Assembly (NCBI RefSeq): GCF_021215455.1
Contig: NZ_JAJPWV010000005.1
Location: 186,001 to 250,000 of the forward strand
Origin: Mucilaginibacter roseus
GTDB taxonomy: Bacteria; Bacteroidota; Bacteroidia; Sphingobacteriales; Sphingobacteriaceae
Reading direction: 5' to 3'
DNA length: 64,000 nucleotides
The position numbers and the translations under genes are program-made. Positions 47,921-57,737 of the stretch are shown piece after piece. Each line of letters opens with the position of its first letter. Position 1 is the first letter of the stretch. The notes below the pieces were generated by a model. That model was not told where the DNA came from. It made no database searches and was given only the letters and a program-made list of their open reading frames with translations.

Positions 47921-48913
47921 TTATGGTTGCCCGGCTCCGCCCGATAAGCCATAAATAGCGCCTGTAGTAAAACTTCCGTCATCAGCGGCCAGTTGCACAT
48001 AAATGGATGCCAGTTCTGCAGGTTGGCCGGGGCGACCGAACACGGTTTGGCTACCAAAATTTTTGAGCTTTTCCTGGCTGGCGCCGCCGCTTACCTGTAG
48101 TGGTGTCCATATGGGCCCAGGAGCAACACCATTAACACGTATACCTTTAGGCCCCAGCTGTTTGGCAAGCGATTTTATATAATTCATTGTAGCTGCCTTG
48201 GTTTGCGCATAATCATACAGATCAGGCGTCGGGTCATAAGCCTGCTCAGACGTGGTTCCAATGATCACCGAACCTGGTTTTAGGTAGTTTAGCGCGGCTT
48301 TTATAGTCCAGAACGGCGCATAGATATTAGTTTTCATCGTCCAGTCGAATTGCTCAGTCGTAATATCAAGTATAGAGTCGTGAGCCTGCTGACGGCCGGC
48401 ATTGTTAACCAATATATCCAACCCGCCCAGTTGTTTCGCAGCCTCTTCAACCATCCGTTTGCAAAATGCTTCATCCCTAAGATCTCCGGGAATAGCCACC
48501 GCTTTACGACCCGCTGCCCTTATCAACGCAACCACTTCTTTAGCATCAGGCTCTTCAGTAGGAAAATAATTGATGGCCACATCGGCGCCCTCACGTGCAT
48601 AGGCGATTGCCGCAGCACGCCCCATTCCGGAGTCACCACCGGTAATCAGCGCTTTTCGGCCTTGCAGGCGGCCGCTGCCCTTATAGGATTTTTCGCCATG
48701 ATCAGGCTTCGGATCCATTTGGCTTACCAGACCCGGCCATGGTTGCGACTGCGGCTTAAAAGGTGGTTTGGGGTATTTCGTCACCGGATCTTCCAAGTTA
48801 ACAGCCGCCGCCGTGGCCGTTGTAGACAATGCCGGCGCAATTGCTACAGCCGACAAACCCGCTCCCAAGCCGCTTATCAAGTTGCGGCGTGTCATTTTTT
48901 CGTCAGTATTCAT
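47921..48913 (-). CDS. SDR family oxidoreductase with Tat signal peptide (YghA-like)
   Basis: The ATG at 48913 gives 330 residues and avoids overlap with the upstream GT9 gene; a TTG start 39 bases earlier is unlikely. A twin-arginine motif (MTRRNLISGLG) and a following hydrophobic, Ala-rich stretch predict Tat export. The SDR core shows TGGDSGMG, NNAGRQ and catalytic YAQTK. It resembles the group of E. coli YghA and glucose/ribitol-type dehydrogenases, often induced by stress. A Tat signal on an NAD(P) enzyme is odd because free cofactor is scarce in the periplasm. Confidence 0.87.
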   Translation of the reverse strand: MNTDEKMTRRNLISGLGAGLSAVAIAPALSTTATAAAVNLEDPVTKYPKPPFKPQSQPWPGLVSQMDPKPDHGEKSYKGSGRLQGRKALITGGDSGMGRAAAIAYAREGADVAINYFPTEEPDAKEVVALIRAAGRKAVAIPGDLRDEAFCKRMVEEAAKQLGGLDILVNNAGRQQAHDSILDITTEQFDWTMKTNIYAPFWTIKAALNYLKPGSVIIGTTSEQAYDPTPDLYDYAQTKAATMNYIKSLAKQLGPKGIRVNGVAPGPIWTPLQVSGGASQEKLKNFGSQTVFGRPGQPAELASIYVQLAADDGSFTTGAIYGLSGGAGQP

Positions 48914-48923
48914 AGGCAAATAT

Positions 48924-49919
48924 TTAGTAACTCGTATGTTCAACCAGTTCAATCGTTTCGCGAACTACCGAATGAAAATCGGGCGCTTCAAGCCAGTTGA
49001 TGGTACGGTGCCGCCGACCATCCAGTGGACCCCATCGTTCCGGTTCGCCATCCATACTGATCACGATACTGGGCGTTTTAAAAGCTGACGCGATGTGCGA
49101 TACGCCGGTACAATTAGAGATAAGCATCGCGGAATCCTTAATTAAAACCGCCACAGCGCCCATGCTGGTTTTACCCGCTAAGTCAATAGCTTCGGTACGC
49201 ATATGCTCTTTAACCTGGTCAATTATTTCCTGCTCCTCGGCTGTACCAGTGATCACTACTTTATAACCCTGCTCAGCACAATAGTCAGCCAGGGCGGCAA
49301 AGTATTGTACAGGCCACTGCCGCCAAGAGCCACGCGAACCGGGATGCACGCAAATGTATTTTTGTGGTTCGATATTCAGGTTTAACTGAGCAAAAGCACT
49401 TTCATCATCGGCCGTTAACGGAAATTCAAGCGAGGTACCTTGCGATGGGATTCCTAAAAACTCCATTAGCTTGACATGGCGTTCAATCTCGTGGCCTTCG
49501 CCCGGGTAGGTCATAAATAAACCATTGTCCGGCGCGTAATGCCCGTCGATTGTATAACCGGCAGTGTATTTTGCTCCAAACAACTCTACCATCGGGTTAA
49601 CAACCGAGCCGTTACCTTGCAATTGAATGACCAAATCAAACTCCCGGCTTTGTACCTCAGTTAAAAAACGGGTGAAATCGGCCGGTTCAAACTTTTGTTC
49701 AGGTAAACCCGGATAGCCCGGAAAATGTATAAAATCATCAAAATATTTGTTGAACCGTTGGGTGAATGATTTACCCCAGGGCAAACCTACTAAAGTGATG
49801 CTGGCCTGCGGATAAGCCTCGCGCAAAGCCCTGAACGAGGGCACGGCACATAACATGTCACCCAGTTGAAGTGCCCTGAATATGGCGATACTTTTTATTT
49901 CGGTTGCTGGTAACTTCAT
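48924..49919 (-). CDS. Glycosyltransferase family 9 (heptosyltransferase-like), copy 1
   Basis: This 331-residue GT-B enzyme has the N-terminal RALQLGDMLCAVPSFRALRE typical of ADP-heptose:LPS heptosyltransferases and the C-terminal nucleotide-sugar region (CVHPGSRGSWRQWP and SNCTGVSHIASAF). It should transfer a heptose or similar sugar to a cell-surface glycolipid on the inner face of the membrane. It starts 3 bases after the GT2 gene and lies in a minus-strand run with carbamoyltransferase. Acceptor unknown. Confidence 0.88.
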   Translation of the reverse strand: MKLPATEIKSIAIFRALQLGDMLCAVPSFRALREAYPQASITLVGLPWGKSFTQRFNKYFDDFIHFPGYPGLPEQKFEPADFTRFLTEVQSREFDLVIQLQGNGSVVNPMVELFGAKYTAGYTIDGHYAPDNGLFMTYPGEGHEIERHVKLMEFLGIPSQGTSLEFPLTADDESAFAQLNLNIEPQKYICVHPGSRGSWRQWPVQYFAALADYCAEQGYKVVITGTAEEQEIIDQVKEHMRTEAIDLAGKTSMGAVAVLIKDSAMLISNCTGVSHIASAFKTPSIVISMDGEPERWGPLDGRRHRTINWLEAPDFHSVVRETIELVEHTSY

Positions 49920-49922
49920 GGC

Positions 49923-50894
49923 TTAAATAAATAGTACACGGTATTTAACGGCGCCATACCATTGCCAGTATATGGATGCAAACGGAATTACAACGGAGGT
50001 AATCACCATTTCGGCAATATGGGCAGGTGCCAAACTGGTAGTTTGTAATCGCTTGCAAATAAAATACAGCGTTAGCCCCAGCCATATAGCCGCGCCTGCC
50101 AGCACCATTGGCGTATTGGTTAGCAAAGCCCCCACCAGCATCATCACAGCAGCGGTTATGATGCCATAATACAACACCGGTGGTGCTGATTGTATTTTTT
50201 GGCGATACAGCCTCGGGTATTTTTTGTAAAGCAAGGCATTAAACATTGTCTTTTTTTGCTCGCGGATGCTTACCCCCCAGGTTGCGTGTCGTACCGGGTG
50301 GGTTACTATAGCCGTATCTACACGCGTTACCGGTATGTTGTTGGCAATGAGTTTAAATTCCAAATCGCTATCCTCACGCCAGGCCATGCTGAAATTCTCA
50401 TCAAAGCCACCTGTTTTAACCAGTGCGGCTTTGGTGCAGGCGCAATTAGCGGTTATAAAATCGGCAAACTGCAAGCCTGCAGTATTTTTTTCAAAATCCG
50501 TAGGGCGCTTATTCACCGGGACGATCACCTTACCGGTAATGGCAGCATATTCTTGATCTTTCAGATGCTTATAAACCTGCTCAAGCCAATGTATATCGGG
50601 CACACAATCATCATCCGTAAAAGCAATGATTGCTCCTTTAGCATTCAACCAACCGTAGTTGCGCGCGACCGCCGGACCTTTCTTTGAAGGAAGCTGTAGG
50701 TATCGCAAGGCTGGGTACTCGTAACCTGCAAATCCGTTAAATATGCGTTGCGTATCATCATCAGGGCCATCGCTTACCACAATAATCTCATACCTGTCTT
50801 TTTCAAAGCGTTGTTGTAATAACGCTTTAAGGCAGCGTACCAATAATTGGGTGCGCTTGTAAGTGGGGACAACTACAGATATGGCTATGCTCAT
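49923..50894 (-). CDS. Glycosyltransferase family 2 with C-terminal membrane helices
   Basis: The 323-residue protein has a GT-A domain at the N-terminus (SVVVPTYKRTQLLVRCL, then the metal-binding FTDDD near residue 95) and two or three hydrophobic segments at the C-terminus (about 240-320). Four bases overlap the upstream carbamoyltransferase gene, so translation is probably coupled. It should build a glycan or glycolipid at the inner membrane. Donor and acceptor unknown. Confidence 0.9.
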   Translation of the reverse strand: MSIAISVVVPTYKRTQLLVRCLKALLQQRFEKDRYEIIVVSDGPDDDTQRIFNGFAGYEYPALRYLQLPSKKGPAVARNYGWLNAKGAIIAFTDDDCVPDIHWLEQVYKHLKDQEYAAITGKVIVPVNKRPTDFEKNTAGLQFADFITANCACTKAALVKTGGFDENFSMAWREDSDLEFKLIANNIPVTRVDTAIVTHPVRHATWGVSIREQKKTMFNALLYKKYPRLYRQKIQSAPPVLYYGIITAAVMMLVGALLTNTPMVLAGAAIWLGLTLYFICKRLQTTSLAPAHIAEMVITSVVIPFASIYWQWYGAVKYRVLFI

Positions 50895-52609
50895 TTCTCA
50901 ATAACAAATGATCCGATAATCAATGCGTCAAAAGGCGATGTCCAGAAACATTCAATAGCGTCTCGCGGGGTACAAACGATAGGTTTGCCGAGTGTATTGA
51001 ACGAGGTATTTACCAATACCGGTACACCGGTTTTTCGCTCAAAAGCCTTTAGTAAATCGTAATAGTTTTTATGCTGCTTTTCATTGATAGTTTGTATACG
51101 TGCCGTGCCATCAGTATGCCTTACAGCCGGTATTTTATCGGCTTTATGGGGCTTAACGTCGTAGATAAATAACATAAATGGCGAGTAACGTGCATTTTCA
51201 AACCATTCGGCTGCCTTTTCTTCCAGCACAACCGGGGCTACCGGCCTGAAATCTTCACGGTCTTTCACCTCGTTAAGCCTTGCCTGCATTTGCGGGTTGA
51301 TAGGCGATGCCAAAATAGAACGGCTCCCCAAAGCACGCGGACCAAATTCCATACGCCCCTGGTACCAGCCAATTATTTTGTCCTGCGCTAATATATCGGC
51401 AGTTTCTTCAGCAATATTATTCAGTTTGCGGTACGGCACCTTCCATAGTTTCATCGATTTTTCAATCTCTTCATCAGTATATTCAGGGCCCCAATAGCAG
51501 TGTGTCATTTCAAAGCTACGCGCGTTGGTATTGCGCTGTTGCGCATCTACATAGAGGGCTGCGCCTAATGCGGTACCATCGTCGCCCGAGGCGGGCTGTA
51601 CCCAAACATTTTTAAATGCTCCCCTGTCACGAATGCGGGCATTAGCCACGCAGTTAAGCGCCACGCCACCTGCCAGGCAAAGGTTTTCTTCCTGAGTTTC
51701 CTTTTGCAGCCAGCCGGTAAGTTCGAGCATGCTCTCCTCAATAACCAGTTGCAGCGAGTGCGCGATATTGAAATGGAACGAGGTAAACTCCTCATGCCGT
51801 AAACGTTTAGGGCCAAAGCGTTCTTCCAGGTTTTGGTTGTTGATGGTGTACTGCCCATTCTCTCCTATCTGCACAATTTCCCTGAAATCTTTCACAAATT
51901 CCGGTTTACCGTATGATGCAAGGGCCATTACCTTATACTCGTCAGACGAGTGCAGGAAACCCAAATGCGTAGTTACATCCTCATACAATAAACCTAATGA
52001 GTGTGGCATATTTACCTGACCGATTCGGTTAAGCTGCTGCCCGGCGCCAACGTTGTAAGTTGTGGTAGCCAGCTCGCCACGGCCATCAACCGTCATTACA
52101 GCGGCATTGGCGTATGGTGAGCAGTTAAATGCGCTTGCAGCATGCGATATATGGTGCTCAATGAAATGCCATTTATCGCGCTGAATGTTGCAACCGATAA
52201 AGCGCTTTTGCAAATGATGCGGATAACCGTCGCGCAACTGGCCCGGCGCATTGATGATAGACGACAGGAATAATGGATCCCAAACATTACGAAAATCATC
52301 CCCTAATGCTGAGGCGCCCTCTTCAAAAGGTATTTCGATAGTTGACTTACCACGGTATTTTTCGCCGATCAGCAAATAAGGATCAAACGAATAAGCAATA
52401 TGGTCGACATCATTTATGTGGATGCCTGCTATTTTAAGGCAATAATCTATCGCATGAAAAGGCAGCTCCCAGGTTGAGAACGGAACCGGCCTTTTGCCAT
52501 GCTTAAAGTGTGTAAAGCGCTCCTCTTCGGTAGCGGCCAATAAAATTCCGTCTTTTATGATACACGCGGCCGAATCGTGAAACACGGCATTGATGCCTAA
52601 TACATACAT
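50891..52609 (-). CDS. Carbamoyltransferase, NodU/CmcH family
   Basis: The 572-residue protein has the family's N-terminal ASKHA-like domain (YVLGINAVFHDSAACIIKDG, then HHISHAASAFNCSPY with the metal-binding histidines) and the C-terminal YrdC-like region (FGPRALGSRSILASP, VLVNTSFNTLGKPIV). Members transfer carbamoyl from carbamoyl-phosphate to a hydroxyl of a sugar or antibiotic. In this cluster of glycosyltransferases the acceptor is presumably a surface sugar. Its stop overlaps the GT2 start. Confidence 0.93.
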   Translation of the reverse strand: MYVLGINAVFHDSAACIIKDGILLAATEEERFTHFKHGKRPVPFSTWELPFHAIDYCLKIAGIHINDVDHIAYSFDPYLLIGEKYRGKSTIEIPFEEGASALGDDFRNVWDPLFLSSIINAPGQLRDGYPHHLQKRFIGCNIQRDKWHFIEHHISHAASAFNCSPYANAAVMTVDGRGELATTTYNVGAGQQLNRIGQVNMPHSLGLLYEDVTTHLGFLHSSDEYKVMALASYGKPEFVKDFREIVQIGENGQYTINNQNLEERFGPKRLRHEEFTSFHFNIAHSLQLVIEESMLELTGWLQKETQEENLCLAGGVALNCVANARIRDRGAFKNVWVQPASGDDGTALGAALYVDAQQRNTNARSFEMTHCYWGPEYTDEEIEKSMKLWKVPYRKLNNIAEETADILAQDKIIGWYQGRMEFGPRALGSRSILASPINPQMQARLNEVKDREDFRPVAPVVLEEKAAEWFENARYSPFMLFIYDVKPHKADKIPAVRHTDGTARIQTINEKQHKNYYDLLKAFERKTGVPVLVNTSFNTLGKPIVCTPRDAIECFWTSPFDALIIGSFVIEK

Positions 52610-52742
52610 TGCGATAAAGTATAATTGATGTTTAACATTTTGTTAGATGTTATACTATTACAATAAACCGCACGCCTTGTTTATATTTTAATTTAAAATT
52701 TTTAATTATTATTAATTTTTTATAAAATACATTAAAAGCAAA

Positions 52743-52766
52743 AGCCAGCATTATACAATGCGGGCT
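52743..52766 (-). terminator. Probable terminator after the MFS transporter gene
   Basis: On the minus strand AGCCCGCATT and AATGCTGGCT form a nine-pair stem with one mismatch and a four-base loop, followed by TTTGCTTTT. It separates the MFS gene from the carbamoyltransferase group. Confidence 0.6.
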
Positions 52767-52794
52767 AAGCTATCAACACTAAACTAATTATATT

Positions 52795-54297
52795 TTAAGC
52801 TGCGGTAAGCCTTCGGCGCTCACTTAACAATTTGCTTACCTTTCTTTTCACCATCGCCGATGGATTATATATCCTGTCTGCCATTCTGCGACCAAGGTTT
52901 GCGCGCAACCTGTTACGGAAACCGATACGCATGTGTACTGTCATTCGTCTGCCCGCTATCTCACCCTGCTCCTTAACACGGCTCAGCATTTTTAAAGATG
53001 CCAGGGCCAGCAAGCCGCCCATTACAAAAAAGTAGCTCCAACCCTGCAGGTGCAACAGTTGTATTTGGTTTATACCGGCGGCACTTTTTAGGTCTATCAT
53101 CCACACCAATTCGTGCGTGGCAAAAAAGTCGGCAAGCAAACCGGCAATCATTGGCGCAATGGTAGATGAAAATGCTACCAGCATATTCTTTGTAGAGATG
53201 TAAGCGATTGCTTCGTTATTAGGCGCGAGTTTTATACCGATGTTTGACAGCGCGAGATTGATACCCGCTGTGGCAACGCCACTTAAAATATGTATAACAG
53301 CCAGCATAACCAGTAACATGTTACCGCCTGCGGCCATGCCGGTAAATGCATAAGCCATAATACAAGCCACATACAGCGGCCCGCAAATTGCGATAATATT
53401 CTTATTACTAAAGCGATCGGAATACTTACCCCAAAGCTTAATAGAAAAAATACTGCTTAACTGCCCGGCAATACCTAAAGCAATGATATAGGCAACCGGC
53501 AGGCCAAGCGTTTTCATCATGTAAACTGCAAAGAAAGGTGTAGCCAGGTTAAGCGCAAATGCCCACAATGAGTTAAAAACAAGCAAATTCCTGAAGTTTT
53601 TATTTTTTAAAGGTTTCCCGAAAAGCGTGAACAGCTTATCGTTAATCACCTCACCCTTAGGCTCGGGAGTACGCAGTAATAAACCTACGCTGACCATACC
53701 CAATATACCCCCCAGCATAAACAGCAGGTTGTACGCCATAATTTCCTGATCGGGGTAATGGCTTTTAACATAATCAATACCGATAGCAGTAGCCAAGCTC
53801 AGCGTAACGTTCAGCGTTTGCGCCATACGGCTACGATGCGAGAAAAAGGCACCTAAACGCTCACCCGGGATCAAATCCTTCATCCAGGAATTCCATGCGG
53901 CGCCGCCTATATCGCCAAATATATGCTGAAAGAAGAGCAGCAATATGAGCACCTGCACGGTAGTACCCCCGCTAAAAATAAACGGAATAACGCCAATAGC
54001 CAATATAGGTAAACGCGCTAAAAAGTTAAAAAGGGCGGTTACCACCTTGCGGTTGTTAAAACGCTGTACCATCCAAATGGCTACGAGTTGAAACATAGTG
54101 GTAAACGTAGGCAATGCAGCCAATACGCCCAACTGGAAGTTAGTAGCGCCCATGTGCAAAGCCATGGCTGTTAAAAATGTGCCACTGGTAAAAACTACCA
54201 TGGCTTCGGCCGAAAGGCCGTCGGCAATAACAAGGTTTAAACCTTGCTTTAACTGCCCGGGCGAAATGTTTTTTGACGGACGTAAATTCATTGTCAT
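52795..54297 (-). CDS. MFS transporter
   Basis: This encodes a 500-residue protein with about 12 predicted membrane helices and a basic C-terminal tail (about 455-500) rich in Arg and Lys. The pattern after helix 2 (RFNNRKVVTALFNFLARLP) fits the major facilitator superfamily, and no close drug-transporter signature was recognised. It is transcribed leftward, away from the zinc dehydrogenase gene, and ends before a probable terminator. It may export or flip a small molecule linked to the glycan cluster; substrate unknown. Confidence 0.88.
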   Translation of the reverse strand: MTMNLRPSKNISPGQLKQGLNLVIADGLSAEAMVVFTSGTFLTAMALHMGATNFQLGVLAALPTFTTMFQLVAIWMVQRFNNRKVVTALFNFLARLPILAIGVIPFIFSGGTTVQVLILLLFFQHIFGDIGGAAWNSWMKDLIPGERLGAFFSHRSRMAQTLNVTLSLATAIGIDYVKSHYPDQEIMAYNLLFMLGGILGMVSVGLLLRTPEPKGEVINDKLFTLFGKPLKNKNFRNLLVFNSLWAFALNLATPFFAVYMMKTLGLPVAYIIALGIAGQLSSIFSIKLWGKYSDRFSNKNIIAICGPLYVACIMAYAFTGMAAGGNMLLVMLAVIHILSGVATAGINLALSNIGIKLAPNNEAIAYISTKNMLVAFSSTIAPMIAGLLADFFATHELVWMIDLKSAAGINQIQLLHLQGWSYFFVMGGLLALASLKMLSRVKEQGEIAGRRMTVHMRIGFRNRLRANLGRRMADRIYNPSAMVKRKVSKLLSERRRLTAA

Positions 54298-54712
54298 GCA
54301 TCCAAATGGATGCCCGCTTGTTTAATCAATAGTTTAAATAGGGAACAAACTAATAAGCTTGCATCAGCATAACTGCAAACAGCTTGCCGCAGTATATTTT
54401 TAAGACAAATTTTCTTACTCCAACTTAAAATAGAACTTAATCAAAGGTTAATTAAGACTGCCGGATTCAAACGCTAAACGATAGTGCATTTATTTCCCCG
54501 TTTTGAGGAAGCCTATGTGGAAATTGCTTCTACAATTGTTTAAACGCGAGATTTAGAATAATAAAAAGCGCATACCCGCTCATAGATCAAAATACGAGCT
54601 TTTGAAGCTACTTAAATTTTAATAATATAAAATTTCATACTAATTAAATAATTTAAAACATAATACACAGAAGCGCTGTTCAGTAAAAGAAGTTACCTAT
54701 AACTAAATACCT
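54298..54712. other. Divergent intergenic region (MFS / zinc dehydrogenase)
   Basis: These 415 AT-rich bases have no gene, no clear terminator and no full-consensus promoter. They must hold both divergent promoters of the two halves of the glycan cluster. A TTAGTTTG on the minus strand near 54348-54355 is a near-match to a -7 element. Confidence 0.35.
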
Positions 54713-55876
54713 ATGAAAGCAGCAGTGTTCCACAAACCGGGCGACATCAGCGTTGATACCGTTGATGACCCGCGCATATTACATCCTGGAGATGTCATTC
54801 TTAAAGTTACCTCAACAGCCATTTGTGGATCAGACCTGCACATACTAAGCGGTGGCGTACCGCAAACCACAGATTTAATAATGGGCCATGAGTTTATGGG
54901 CATTGTTGAGGAAGTAGGTTCGGGCGTAACCAAATTAAAGAGAGGTGACCGCGTGGTTGTACCTTTCCCTATCGCCTGCGGCAGTTGCTTCTTTTGCACA
55001 CACGGCGCATCGCCACATTGCGAAAATTCAAACTATGAGCACTATGGCCCTGAAGGGGATTTGACCGATAAAAAAGGCGGCGCCTTGTATGGCTATACCG
55101 ATCTGTATGGAGGTTATTCAGGCGGGCAAGCCGAATACGTACGCGTGCCTTATGCTGATATAAGTCCGCGTGTGGTTCCGGATAATCTGACTGATGAGCA
55201 GGCGCTCTTCTTAACAGATATATTCCCTACCGGATGGTCGGCTATTGACTGGGCGCAGCTCAAAGGCGGCGAAGTAGTTGCCATTTTTGGTTCGGGTCCG
55301 GTAGGCTTAATGGCACAAAAAGCCGCATGGTTAAACGGCGCAAGCCGGGTAATAGCTATTGACGTAGTTGATTACCGCCTCGAAAAAGCCAAAGCGGTAA
55401 ACAATGTAGAAACGTTGAACCCTAAGAATGTTGACGTAGTGGAGGCCATCCGCCAAAAAACCGGCGGCCGCGGTGCCGATGTTTGCGTTGACGCTGTTGG
55501 CTTTGAGCCCGACCGCAGCTTTATGGACAGGGTAAAATCAGCCGTGAATTTTGAAGTGGGTAGCATGAAAGTGCTTGATATGTGCTTTGAGGCTGTGCGC
55601 CGTGCCGGTACGGTAAGCATTGTTGGTGTTTATGGTTCGCCTTATGATAATTTCCCGCTTTTCCGCATGTTCGATAAGGGGATTACCGTAAAGCAAGGTC
55701 AGGCACCTGTTTTAAATTATATCGATCACCTGATAGAACTGGTGCGCGATGGCAAAGTGGTGCTTGACGACATTATCAGCCACACCCTTCCGTTGACCGA
55801 GGCAGCAAAAGGCTACGAAATCTTCCAGAAAAAGCAGGACGACTGTACCAAAGTGGTGCTTAAACCCGGCCTGTAA
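54713..55876 (+). CDS. Zinc-dependent alcohol dehydrogenase, formaldehyde-dehydrogenase-like
   Basis: The 387-residue medium-chain dehydrogenase has catalytic zinc ligands Cys38 and His59-Glu60, the structural zinc site Cys89/92/95/103 and a Rossmann motif FGSGPVGLMAQ near residue 190. The insert around residues 105-140 (PEGDLTDKKGGALYGYTDLYGGYSG) and the overall length resemble glutathione-independent formaldehyde dehydrogenases. A pair with the SDR 34 bases downstream suggests aldehyde detoxification or stress metabolism. Substrate unproven. Confidence 0.88.
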   Translation: MKAAVFHKPGDISVDTVDDPRILHPGDVILKVTSTAICGSDLHILSGGVPQTTDLIMGHEFMGIVEEVGSGVTKLKRGDRVVVPFPIACGSCFFCTHGASPHCENSNYEHYGPEGDLTDKKGGALYGYTDLYGGYSGGQAEYVRVPYADISPRVVPDNLTDEQALFLTDIFPTGWSAIDWAQLKGGEVVAIFGSGPVGLMAQKAAWLNGASRVIAIDVVDYRLEKAKAVNNVETLNPKNVDVVEAIRQKTGGRGADVCVDAVGFEPDRSFMDRVKSAVNFEVGSMKVLDMCFEAVRRAGTVSIVGVYGSPYDNFPLFRMFDKGITVKQGQAPVLNYIDHLIELVRDGKVVLDDIISHTLPLTEAAKGYEIFQKKQDDCTKVVLKPGL

Positions 55877-55910
55877 TCAAGTATCAATAAACCAATTAAA
55901 TAGAAAAAAC

Positions 55911-56705
55911 ATGTCGAACAAAGGAAAATATGCATTAATAACCGGTGCCTCTGCAGGTATTGGTTATGAACTGGCCAAGCTTTTTGCCGCAGATGAATTT
56001 AACCTGGTTATCGTATCGCGCGACCAGCAACAACTGGCCAACGTAGCCGCCGAACTAAGACAGCACAACATTGAAGTGATTACCATCGCCAAAGATTTGT
56101 TTGAACGCCAGGCCGCTTTTGATCTATATGACGAAGTAAAAGCTAAGGGCATTAACATAGATATTCTGGTTAATGATGCCGGACAAGGCGCTTACGGCTT
56201 ATTCAAGGATAATGATATACAGCGCGAATTGGGCATTATTGACCTTAACATTGCTTCGCTGGTTATTATAACCAAGCTATTTTTGCAGGATATGGTTGCG
56301 CGTAACGAAGGTCGTATATTGCAATTAGCCTCAATAGCAAGCCAAACACCAGGCCCATGGCAGGCGGTTTATCATGGCACTAAAGCTTTTGTGCTATCAT
56401 TCAGCGAAGCCATGAGGGAGGAGTTAAAAGACACCAACATTACGGTTACCGCTTTACAGCCGGGAGCAACCGATACCGACTTTTTTAATAAAGCCGAAAT
56501 GCTGGATAGCCGGATTGTGCAAGATAAAAGCTCACTATCCAATCCTGCTGATGTAGCTAAAGACGGTTACGAAGCGCTGATGGCCGGTAAAGATAAAGTT
56601 GTATCGGGCTTCAAAAATAAAGCGATGATGGCCATGAGCAACGTAACACCTGACACCACGCTGGCGCATATGATGAATGAGCAGCAAAAGCCTGCCGATA
56701 AATAA
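55911..56705 (+). CDS. SDR family NAD(P)-dependent oxidoreductase
   Basis: The 264-residue enzyme has TGASAGIG (residue 10), a catalytic YHGTK and NDAGQG replacing the common NNAG. It belongs to the DltE/YqjQ-like group of SDRs. It begins 34 bases after the zinc dehydrogenase gene and 30 bases before a glycosyltransferase gene, so it is in the same plus-strand operon. Substrate unknown. Confidence 0.9.
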   Translation: MSNKGKYALITGASAGIGYELAKLFAADEFNLVIVSRDQQQLANVAAELRQHNIEVITIAKDLFERQAAFDLYDEVKAKGINIDILVNDAGQGAYGLFKDNDIQRELGIIDLNIASLVIITKLFLQDMVARNEGRILQLASIASQTPGPWQAVYHGTKAFVLSFSEAMREELKDTNITVTALQPGATDTDFFNKAEMLDSRIVQDKSSLSNPADVAKDGYEALMAGKDKVVSGFKNKAMMAMSNVTPDTTLAHMMNEQQKPADK

Positions 56706-56735
56706 AAAATTTTCTAATAACACACCACACTACTG

Positions 56736-57737
56736 ATGAAAATATTCACGTGGCATATACACGGTAGTTACCTCTTTTACCTTTCACAGGGTAACTATAC
56801 CATCTATATACCTACAAAAGCCGAGAAAACAGAGGGCTATTACGGCCGTGGCGAGACGTTTCCGTTTGGTGATAATGTAATTGAAATACCAGCCGAAGAC
56901 GTTAAGCAGCATGAGTTTGATTGCATTGTTTATCAAACCAATAATAATTACCTGGTTGACCAGTACGAGATATTGAGCGAGGAGCAACGCAACCTGCCCA
57001 AAATATACATAGAGCATGATCCGCCGCGTAAGCACCCTACAGACACGAAGCATGTTGTTGACGATCCGGATGTAACGCTGGTTCACGTTACTCATTTCAA
57101 TAAACTGATGTGGGATAGCAATAACACCCCCACCCGTGTTATTGAACATGGTGTTACCGCACCCAACGTAAATTACGCTGGTGATATAGCCAAGGGCATA
57201 GTTGTTATCAATAACCTGCCTGCCCGTGGCCGTTTGCTGGGTTTTGATATTTTTAAGGAAGTAAAGCAACACATACCGCTCGACCTGGTAGGAATGGGCA
57301 CCGGCGAGTACGGCTTAGGCGAGGTACTGCATCCGCAATTGCCAGCTTTTCAAAGCCAATACCGTTTCTTTTTTAACCCTATACGCTACACCAGTCTTGG
57401 CCTCGCCATTTGCGAAGCCATGATGATGGGTATACCCGTTGTTGGGTTAGCTACTACAGAGCTATCGGCCGTAATTGAAAACGGCCACTCAGGATACATA
57501 CATACCGATATCGGTTACCTGATCGATAAAATGAATTTATTAATTGCCGATGCTGAACACGCCCGCGAGATAGGTAAAAACGGACAGGAAGTTGCCCGCA
57601 AGCGCTTTAACATAACCCGTTTTGCTAACTACTGGGAATTACTATTTGCCGAGGTTACCAATAAACACACCCACCGCAATGCGGTGAACAACACCACAGC
57701 CTATGGAATTTCAGCAGAAAAAAATAGCGTTTATTAG
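56736..57737 (+). CDS. Glycosyltransferase, group 1 (GT4-like), first of a pair
   Basis: The 333-residue protein has a GT-B fold whose donor-binding half shows YTSLGLAICEAMMMGIPVVG (about 215-235). The N-terminal half is shorter than usual and includes a YIEHDPPR stretch. Its last 35 bases overlap the start of the next glycosyltransferase gene, so the two are translationally coupled and probably act in sequence on one acceptor. Donor sugar unknown. Confidence 0.87.
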   Translation: MKIFTWHIHGSYLFYLSQGNYTIYIPTKAEKTEGYYGRGETFPFGDNVIEIPAEDVKQHEFDCIVYQTNNNYLVDQYEILSEEQRNLPKIYIEHDPPRKHPTDTKHVVDDPDVTLVHVTHFNKLMWDSNNTPTRVIEHGVTAPNVNYAGDIAKGIVVINNLPARGRLLGFDIFKEVKQHIPLDLVGMGTGEYGLGEVLHPQLPAFQSQYRFFFNPIRYTSLGLAICEAMMMGIPVVGLATTELSAVIENGHSGYIHTDIGYLIDKMNLLIADAEHAREIGKNGQEVARKRFNITRFANYWELLFAEVTNKHTHRNAVNNTTAYGISAEKNSVY

